NCBI GenBank assembly: GCA_029964075.1 | Contig: CM057142.1 | Span: 27,840,392 to 27,904,391 of the forward strand | DNA length: 64,000 nucleotides | DNA from: Patiria pectinifera | Lineage: Eukaryota; Echinodermata; Asteroidea; Valvatida; Asterinidae | Direction: 5' to 3' | Part shown: piece after piece, positions 55,660-64,000 of the stretch | Layout of the letters: every line of letters begins with the position of its first letter | How positions within the stretch are numbered: the stretch's first letter is position 1 | Translations under genes and position numbers: made by a program | Notes under the pieces: generated by a model | Databases searched by the model: none | Told to the model about the DNA's origin: nothing | Seen by the model: the letters and a program-made list of their open reading frames with translations, nothing else

Positions 55660-55789
55660 CTTCATCGAGCATGTCATCGTCCGAGTCGGCCAAAGTCATC
55701 TTGAGCACGGATCGGGTCTTGACGGTCACCCCGCCGTTGCTGCTGCCGTGATTGGCCATTGGAAACTCCAGCTTGGTGCTCACGCTCAT
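55660..55789 (-). CDS. Candidate first coding exon, phase-compatible with the Ena/VASP gene
   Basis: A GC-rich island inside AT-rich DNA. The ATG at 55789 opens MSVSTKLEFPMANHGSSNGG, then VTVKTRSVLKMTLADSDDDM and LDE, ending phase 1 at AAG|gtggggt. The downstream Ena exon at 49,705 needs exactly phase 1, and the joined frame stays open (343 codons to the Ena stop). The coding-like base composition and acidic tail make a real exon likely, but it has no EVH1 similarity and I do not recognise it. An alternative donor (gtatgc, phase 0) is 6 bp further. It may be an alternative Ena promoter or belong to another gene. Confidence 0.5.
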
Positions 55790-56334
55790 TGCAAACAGCA
55801 AAACCGAGAAAACAATCCGGAATGACTTAATCCAATACACACACACGGAAACTGATTAATCTCCGAGTACCAGATTAATCAAAGTCTGGAGTAGGCCTCG
55901 ACAACAAGCCGACTAGCTTGACCTCATTACCTCGAGATCCTCTCACAAAACTGAGTCAAGTGCAATAGTCTCTCTGAACGTCAGCAACAAATACAAACGT
56001 ATGCGATCCCGACCAGTTTTAAACTGTTCTTCAGTTTGCAGACTTCCTCATCTAGATGTCCTGATGCCTGGCTGTTTTTTTTCCCCCCAGTGATGAATAC
56101 AACACACATCTACTAAAATACTTCACTAATTACTTCCTCTTTAGGTTGACAATGGTGCGAAGCTTGGCATGAAAAGCTCTTGAGATAATCTAGAATGGTA
56201 CAATACTTTCGGCAGTGCAGATGCTTCCAAAGATTACCCGACTGATCAAACACAGAGTATAAGAGATCTCCATGGGCTCATTAGATAACGTGACTTCTCT
56301 GAGCACGTCTTAGATACACATTGATCTTAGAGCT

Positions 56335-56355
56335 GCATCCTGTTATATATAGCCT
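56335..56355 (-). promoter_or_regulatory. TATA-like element upstream of the 55.7-kb exon
   Basis: TATATATA lies at about 56,343-56,352 and reads equally on both strands. If used on the minus strand, transcription would start near 56,315 and give a roughly 500-base 5' UTR before the ATG at 55,789. This is suggestive only. Confidence 0.2.
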
Positions 56356-56521
56356 TGGATGGTCTGTGGGATGTCAAGTACGTGGTGTGTAAGACAACCT
56401 CCATGCCCCCAGCTGTGAGAGGGAAGGTCTCCACGTTTGAGTTGCAGACTTAGGATGTTGTCATCATTTTATTCTGGGAGAGATAAGGAGGAAAACAGCA
56501 GGCAGCCGAGACGATGGGTCT

Positions 56522-57048
56522 TTAAAGGGAATGTACAACATCTGCTTTTGCTTCAATTTTCAGAAATAAATGGATTTGGAGGGTTTAGTATGTTATAGAA
56601 AATATTGTTGAACTGACATGTTTCACGTTTTGGGCTTGTAGATGCTGGAAAAACCAAGAAAACCTATCATGTTCTTGTAGTCTGGTTCCCTGACCCCAAT
56701 AAGATGAAACGGAGCACTTAATACACTTTAGGGAATCGTAAGGTCAGAGAATCAGTCTGGCAGGCTTGCACCCCTGCAGAGGTGTGTAATCAATTGCAAA
56801 GACAATTCAGAAAACTAAATATGAAAAATTAAGAACAGTTTTTGAGAAAAAAAAAGCCAGTTTTTTCCAACGCTGGTCGGCCGACCAGTGTTGGAAAAAT
56901 GCAGTTTTTTTTGAAAATGTCAGCACACCAGGGGCCACGATTTTAAAGGATGCTTTAGACTGTCATTCCTCACAATCCAGTAAGGTATTTCATGATAATT
57001 TGATCATTTCCTTTTTTGATGTTTGCAAATGTTGTATTTTCCCTTTAA
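56522..57048 (+). mobile_element. TTAA MITE family B (copy 3)
   Basis: TTAA at 56,522-56,525 and 57,045-57,048. Nearly the same as copy 1, including the central CGCTGGTCGGCCGACCAG palindrome at about 56,871-56,890. Confidence 0.8.
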
Positions 57049-58893
57049 GGAGATTGTAAGCTTTGAGCTCTAAAAACTTGAGGGCAATTTGCTATCTCAT
57101 GAAAGGGCAGACGAGAGTTCTTTTGATATTTGATCAAAGAGAAAATCTCTTTCAATTGAAAGTGTTGACAGTTGACATTCACAGACAATGCAGTAATTAT
57201 GCCAGTAAGACTTACTGATTTAATAACATATTTTTCCCCCGGGAAAAAAAAAATCACATTTGTTACAAAAAATGTGACACTCTCTGTTGCAAGTTTTCTG
57301 AAAACAAATTTTGTTGGTAATGAGAACAGAGAAATAAAAATCATATTAATAAAAAAAGGACCATCCAAGCCAGTGGCATCAGAATGCCAATATAAAACTT
57401 GGATAATCATTAAAAAAATTTTTTTTTATTAATGTGCTGGATCGGTGTCTCACAAGTTGGAAGTACACCACACTCCCGTTAATTGTTTTAGTAACTGAAT
57501 ATTCACTTGTTTATGAAATTTAAGGTACCCTCTTGTAAGTCAGACAATAGTTCATTTTAAATGTTTTTTGCTACTCTGCTGTACATGTGTAACTTCCCAT
57601 TTCTCTTTAGTGAAACATTTTACAGGGTCCATGCAGTAGGAAATATTGTGTGACCTAAAATGCAGTAATGTTGTAACAATAGCATGAAATATGACAATAT
57701 TGAAATACGTGTAGAGAACATTGATAAACTCTTTTGTGTATACAACTCAAACTGACACTAATTTATTGCCGAGCCATTCCCTTTAATTCTCCATATCTGC
57801 AATTCCAAGTAGGTCGGGAACTCCAGAAGTTTTATCGCTGGAGTTGAAGCGTGGTTACAGATGACGCAGACCTGACCCAGCCGCAATCTTAACCGTTTTG
57901 TCGGTACGACTCGCAGATACCTGGCATTCTTGACTGACTACATTTCAGGATGATGGATGAGGCGAAATTGTAAGCTTTAAAAAAATAATAATATAACTTC
58001 GGCATAGACCAGTGGTGACTCAACAATGCCCCACGTGTTTCTTGTTAAAATGTTGGGCTTGCTACATCTTCGGTTAATTGTCCTGAGTTGTCTGTGCATG
58101 TGCTGTGAGGACTACATGAAATTCTTCATGTTATCTGGTGATTAAGCCCCAAATAGATCAGAGACCCACATGTTTTAGTAATCAATCCATGGAGGAAATA
58201 AAAAAAAAAAAAATTCAAAGACATGAACCTGCCTTATTTCATACAGCTGCTAAGCAACAAATTTTGCTTAGCGTAAGTCAGCCAAGAATCAGTCACTAGT
58301 TACACTGTATATAGTTGGTGGGACCGATGATTTTCAGAGAATTTGGAATACCGGTAGTAATGAACTCGTGTTACATTTAATTGGGTTAAAAAAGTAATGT
58401 TCATCCGAAAGATGGTATTGGTTGTTCCTTGTAATAATACCGGTACCCTACTGTGTTTCCTTGAACTGTTGGGAAAACAAAGGAAATAGTTTTGAAACTG
58501 TAAGTGCACCGGTAACAGGAACTACAGTGTACACGAATACCACTTTTTTATGGCTCGATTTTGTTTTAATCAATTTTTTTAAAAGAAAATAAGAGATACC
58601 TATGTGTCTCAGTTAATTGCAACTCAACTTATTTCTCATGTTTGTCAGTTGATCAGGCATTAGATGACTCTTGATAGCATTCTTATGGGTTCATTCTCAG
58701 GGGAGACCTACATTGTAAAGGGTTCCATAGGCGCAGCGCTCTTTTTTTGGGTGTAGACCACTAACCCTCCTGAAACAAATGATTAGACTCGCGCATACGA
58801 AAGAAATTAGCTTTTGACAATGTTGACATGACTTCGTTCTTACCCACAATGGTTATTGTTAATGAGATCTTTTGCACAAATTTTACCTGATAG

Positions 58894-59446
58894 CAGTGTT
58901 GTAGTACTCGTACTCGGTACTCGTGTACTACTCGAGTACTTTTTTTTTTAGAGTACTCGTACTCGTACTCCAATGTCAAAGTACTCGTACTCGAAATGAT
59001 GGTACTCGCACTCGGACAGCAAAGTACTTGTACTCGACATGTCAAAATTGTACTCAATCATCAAAGTACTCGTACTCGAATAGCAGTACTCGAAAAAAGA
59101 ATGTAGCTTGACTTACTAAGGCCTTCTTTTATTATCGATAATTTCAGGTGGAAATGGTTGTTTGGCTTGCAGAGAAATCAAAGTTTTCCTTATTTTTCAC
59201 AGTGCGCGTCCGGACAAACACATTTAACAGATAGCCGTGAGTGGGTCTGTATATCGGTCTGACTGGGCCTGGGCCAATTACGCACAATGAACCATTTGTT
59301 GTGTGGTCGTGATCGGAAGTAGAAGTTCTCATACTCGGAGACCTGTACTTGTACTCGGAAGTACAAGTACTCATACATTTGTACTTGAACTCGTTAACCT
59401 ATGGCAGTACTCGGTACTCGGAAAAAAGTACTCGACTACAACACTG
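58894..59446. mobile_element. hAT-like MITE of AGTACTCG arrays (copy 2)
   Basis: 553 bp, ends CAGTGTTGTAGTAC and GACTACAACACTG, 8-bp target duplication CCTGATAG at 58,886-58,893 and 59,447-59,454. Core and arrays as in copy 1. Confidence 0.87.
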
Positions 59447-60684
59447 CCTGATAGTTTGAAGTTGGTTTCTTAAGTGTCTTAAGTTTAGTGTCTCGGTTAA
59501 GTGTCTTGGTGTCTTAAGTTTCTTTTGCTTTGTTTTTTTCCATGTGGTGTTTGATCACTGTGAAGCCTCCCTTCCGAAGTACCGGTACTATCACAACTAC
59601 CATACATAGTATGTAAACCTGAAGACCCAGATGTGATAGGGTTTTACAGATGATTTTCGTAACGCAACATGGCAAATGTCTAAAGAACATCATGCCTCGT
59701 TGATGTACTCTATTCATAAGAAACGTGAAAAAGTTTCTTATGAAACTGTGCAAGACGTACCGGTATGTGCATTTATCGTGGAATTGATCATTGGATGTAT
59801 GCACCGGTAGGTTGTAATTAAAGATAAATACCGTAGTGTCTTTTGTCTTTGTCTGTTTCCATTTTTTCCCCTATAAGTATAATCCAAGATTTACGACATA
59901 TTATTTAACCACCACACGTGTGCAGACATCGGACATTGGGAGCTGTTTCAACAAATAAACTAAGGCACATTCCTTCCAAGTCTTCTTCAGCCCTGTCTGA
60001 TGTACATGAGTCAATGTTCAAAATGTGATGGGCACATTGCCAAGAGGAACACGAACGTTGACTGACGTGATAGCACGTACATTGTATAAAGTGTTTTATT
60101 TTCATTCTGATTAGCTCATGTTCTCTGTCCATAATCATCATGCCAGCTGTTGGGCACTGATTAACTGATAAATTTTGACAAGGAATTTAACACATAATAC
60201 CCTGTGACATCTTAAATAACCAGATGATTGTCTTGGTTTTACGGGTAACAATGCTGTATGGATAAGAATAAAAAGGCACAATATTTAATAAAGACATTTA
60301 TTGTAATCATAACTTTCTATCAATATTAACAAACTTTCTGTCCATGTTACGTACGTAGCACTGTGAGCATAAATATCTTGTCAAATTTGCCTGGAAAGTC
60401 TTAAATTCTTTAAAAGCACAATCCTCAACAATGGGGTGGGAATGTACAAGTGGAAAATAGGACAAACAACTTGATATTATTATCCTGCTTCATTTCCTAA
60501 ACCCATGTCACACTTTTGTACCCCTTTAGTGTGGAAAGGCCTATATACATGTACATCGTCGATTTTGAGTTTTGCCGACCAATTTATTGCATTTGACAAA
60601 AGGAAGAGTTTCAAAGTGAAATATTGTTTACTTTTGTAATTATTGTAAACAAACATTTGACAAAATGCCTAAAATTCGTGTTTT

Positions 60685-61205
60685 CTGTTTTCACGAAGTG
60701 ACACAAACTTAACTCGTTAGCAGGGCCAGAGGAATAAAGCATTTCTCTACACACACATTAGCATGGGATTGGACGGGATTGGACACGCACGCCGTGCACG
60801 AAGTCGATAAAGAACAGACGCGCACGCGCTGCAGTGACGTCAGATGCGCAAATGTAACAAAATGTAATAACTTTTTATGTTTTCACGAAGTGACAAAGAG
60901 TGTGTACAACTTAATGGGACAAAATAGTGAGGCCTCTGTGTTTTGCTGTTTTCACGAAGTGAAAAAAACTTTTATTGATCTTTATTAATGAATTACAGTT
61001 TAATTAAGTGAGACTCCTAATAAACATCTTTGAATTAGCAAAGAACAAAGCATAGGCCTACGTTACTTGACAATGCAAGAATTTCTTAAATCCATAACTA
61101 AAAACTAGTCGAAAAGGTGTTTTGAAAAAATGATTAACTTCAAAGGCGATTATCTCAGAATGACCTTTTTGAATGATATTGAGGTTTTTGTCACTTCGTA
61201 AAAAC
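60685..61205. repeat. Four dispersed TTTTCACGAAGTGA motifs
   Basis: Plus-strand copies near 60,690, 60,880 and 60,948; a reverse one near 61,191. The core TCACGAAGTGA is an 11-bp palindrome with a GAA centre. Confidence 0.6.
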
Positions 61206-62666
61206 ACCGACGACATGTATAGGATCATTTGCAAAAATATCCCAAAGTAACCTACATGTACCGGTACATGTACCGGTACCTTGTAATTGGATTAAAGATC
61301 GTGGTGGTTCTAACACCCCATGAAAATATTCCGTCTGGCTTACTGTCAATTAGAAGAAATCAAGAAATGTAGGTGATTTCCAATGATCAGCCAACTGACT
61401 GATTTTTGGAAATAAAGAGTGCTAAAATCGTGCTTCAGGTTGTGCATGGTTTTTCACACAGAGTTTAATATCCACTGAGCTGAAACTTTAACACGTTAGG
61501 TTTTGAAACTTCTTTCTATTTTGAGTGGTGTTATTATTGGAAACTAACAAAATGCATGAAAAACAAATGATTGAGAACATGCTTGTTACATGTACCGGTA
61601 AGTACCGGTACATGTCCGTGTTTAATAGGAAGCGCACTTTAAAAGCCGAGGCCATGGAAATGTACACTTTCCGACCGTTTATGATTCAGCTAAATTTTTC
61701 CGATTTCCTAGAAAATTTGCAGGAATTAAAATATGTACACAATGTAAGTGTACATGTACAGATGTAAGTGACCAAACAATTCAGTCCTTCGTCTTGCCTG
61801 CATATTTAAATGCAGTAAGAAAGACCAGTTAAATGTTAATGTTAATTTCTGATCATTTGCTGAGGGCAGTTCGAGCACTTAACCCCCCCCCCCCAACTTT
61901 AATAATGAAGAAGCCACAGGCACATTTATCGCTCAGTCACTATTGTTACTTTACATGGAACTCAATACCCCTTTGAAATATAAGCATGTATGTGCCACTG
62001 GTTTCCTGTACAGGAGGAAGTTTTGAAAATTCAGGTACTGTACATGTGTAGATTCCAAGCGAAAGTGCCAAGGTCCAGCATCTTACTTCATGTTCAAAAT
62101 CCCTATTATATTAAAAACACATCTAGTTACCATATGTACAGTACCTACTGAACCTACATGTACATGTACCTACTGATGCTGAACCTACTGTACCTAAGGT
62201 AGGTTCAGCATCTATTATATTACAACACATCTACAGCGTACCTACCTACTGAACCTAACTACTGATGCTGAAAGTTACCTAAGGTTCAGCATCTTACTTC
62301 ATGATCAAAATCCCTATCATATTACAACACATCTAGGTACCTACCACATTGAAGTTGCATTCCTCACACTCACACTACATTTTTTGAGCATACATGTGTA
62401 CTATTTTTCTAGCAATACAAAAGTTAGGCCTATTCACTTTTGAATGAGACATGGACTGAAAAAAAAAATCGGCCCATGTTTAGTTCTTTAATTATTACTT
62501 CACAATTTTAAATTATTGGTTGCCAGATGATAATCCATTCTCATGGGGTAGGCTGGTTCCTGCCCCATAATCAGTATCGATAATGTAAGGACCGGGAGCC
62601 AGTCTGCTTGCCAAGTGGATCAATTTGTGCCTTAAACAAAGACTTTTTTCAGAGGGTTGTAGATAT

Positions 62667-62695
62667 ACAAACAAACAAACAAACAAACAAACAAA
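62667..62695. repeat. (ACAA)n microsatellite
   Basis: About seven uninterrupted ACAA units. Confidence 0.85.
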
Positions 62696-63562
62696 GCAAA
62701 AATGAGTTTTTTTTGTTGGACTAAAACACACAAGTTGCAAATGTATTAATAGAACTAACTTCAAGTTGTTGAACAGCACTCAGAATACAACTTTACAAAA
62801 CATGTAAGTAAAAAGTACATCTAGAAAACTCGGAGATTATCGTCTTACCCAAAGAAATGTTCACAGTTGAAATCCTCATGGTCACATAGAATACCAACCA
62901 AATCTTCCAGGAATACTCATATGCAGTGCAATTCAAGGCCGTCAATTAACACACTAGATGAAATCACAAAACTTTAGCTAAAGAACGCGGAATGTAACCA
63001 TACATTTACATGTATGTCTCAATGTCTCTCTTTGGTCTACGTCTGTGAGTTCTGTTATGATTATGCTCGGAGAGAAAGACCAAGGGAAATAAAGAAATAT
63101 ATGACAGTGGTGTCCTGAGGGGTCTGGGTGATTCTGCCAGACATTCCGAGGCTTTTTAAGCTGGAATGCAGGAAACCGGCTATATTTAGAATGACGTCGA
63201 TGCACGGTAAACCTCCACAGCAGCGCTGGAAAGGGGTGGGTTCCGTGACAAGCTTGATTGCTAAGAAAACCACGACTCACCAGATGAAGTTCTGTGAAAA
63301 GCTATTTTGGGCAAATAGGGAACTTACATCATATCCAGATAACGAAGCAAAAACAAAGGCTCATCTTTCCATTGTGCGGGCAGCCCACAAAGTCAAAACA
63401 ATTACTTTTTTTAATCCCAACACTGCATAATTTTGCAGGGAATTTCAAGTAAGGGAAAAAGGGTGAGGAAGAAATTTGTAGACAATTATTGATGCTCCAT
63501 TCATGCAGGTTGCAATGGGGCCGGACCCGGATACAGAGCGAAAGCCGGGGTTTGGAAAACAG

Positions 63563-64000
63563 CAGTGTTGTAGTACTCGTACTCAGTACTCGAGTACTAC
63601 TCGAGTACTTTTTTGAGTACTCGTACTCATACTCGAATGTCAAAGTACTCGTACTCAAAATGACAGTACTCGTACTCGGGAAGCAAAGTACATGTACACG
63701 TACTCGACATGTCAAAATTGTACTCGATCATCAAAGTACTCGTACTCGAATAGCAGTACGCAAAAAAAATGGTAAATACCGGTAGCTGGACTTAATTCCA
63801 CGGCCTTATTTTATCGATACTTTCAGTTTGAAATGGTTGATTGGCTTGCGGAGAAATCAAAGTTTCCTGATTTTCCTCTGTGCACGTCCCGACAAGAACA
63901 TTTAATAGCTAGCCATGAATGGGTCTTTACATGTATATTGGTCTGACTGGGCCTGGGCCAATTACACACGATGAACTGTTTGCCGTATTGCCGTATTCGG
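63563..64000. mobile_element. hAT-like MITE of AGTACTCG arrays (copy 3, cut by the window end)
   Basis: It starts CAGTGTTGTAGTACTCGTAC and follows the same array and core order as copies 1 and 2 up to the last base. The presumed left target site is GAAAACAG (63,555-63,562). Confidence 0.85.

Larger units (their letters stand above)
55790..64000. other. Region upstream of the 55.7-kb exon
   Basis: No exon was identified. It holds a TTAA MITE (56.5 kb), two hAT-like MITEs (58.9 and 63.6 kb), four TTTTCACGAAGTGA words (60.69-61.2 kb), CCGGTACATGTACCGG-like palindromes (about 61,260 and 61,600), a GAACCTACTG repeat patch (62,110-62,300) and an (ACAA)n run (62,667-62,695). Confidence 0.5.

Noticed and set aside
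58761..59378. Frames rich in Y-E-Y-E or S-T-R-T repeats (also at 9.2-10.1 and 63.3-63.8 kb)
   Set aside because: Translations of the AGTACTCG arrays of the hAT-like MITE.
62513..62779. 88-codon frame on the minus strand
   Set aside because: Low-complexity (CFVCLFVCLFV from the ACAA repeat), no splice sites or family match.

Overview
This is animal nuclear DNA: two and a part intron-rich genes, all on the minus strand, in about 64 kb crowded with short transposable elements. Exons were found by matching splice sites, reading phase and protein family and were joined by eye; no transcript or database was consulted. The gene set (a lamin B receptor with Tudor and RS regions, an Ena/VASP protein), the repeat style and the TTAGGG-like degenerate intron repeats suggest an invertebrate deuterostome, most likely an echinoderm. 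The species is not established.

Layout, left to right. (1) 1-2,127: the first two coding exons of a TM7SF2-like delta(14)-sterol reductase, which runs off the left edge. (2) 2,128-7,885: intergenic, with SINEs and MITEs. (3) 7,886-23,747: a complete lamin B receptor (LBR) gene of 12 coding exons and 592 residues, with a probable 5' UTR exon near 26.55 kb and a twin-CCAAT promoter near 26.7 kb. Its introns hold a 56-bp minisatellite, pogo-like, hAT-like and other MITEs, SINEs, and a MITE nested in a SINE. (4) 26.8-34.9 kb: intergenic plus the unresolved 3' UTR of the next gene. (5) 34,876-49,705: eight coding exons of an Ena/VASP gene, covering the Q/A-rich and LERQ-like part, the proline-rich core, the G-actin and F-actin binding motifs and the tetramerising coiled coil. 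A phase-compatible first exon with an ATG lies at 55,660-55,789. The EVH1 domain was not found anywhere up to 64,000. (6) 55.8-64 kb: upstream or intronic DNA with more elements, including two copies of an unusual hAT-like element built from AGTACTCG repeats.

How the genes relate. LBR and the TM7SF2-like gene are paralogous sterol C14-reductases in head-to-tail tandem, with matching exon phases and one shared exon length (197 bp). LBR adds the chromatin- and lamin-binding N-terminus. Ena/VASP is unrelated (actin filament elongation) and simply lies upstream.

The most interesting items are the LBR/TM7SF2 tandem with a phase-compatible open leader, a GC-AG intron in LBR, an Ena start that would lack EVH1, a 122-bp perfect inverted repeat carrying a hammerhead-ribozyme-like core, and the AGTACTCG hAT-like elements with 8-bp target duplications.
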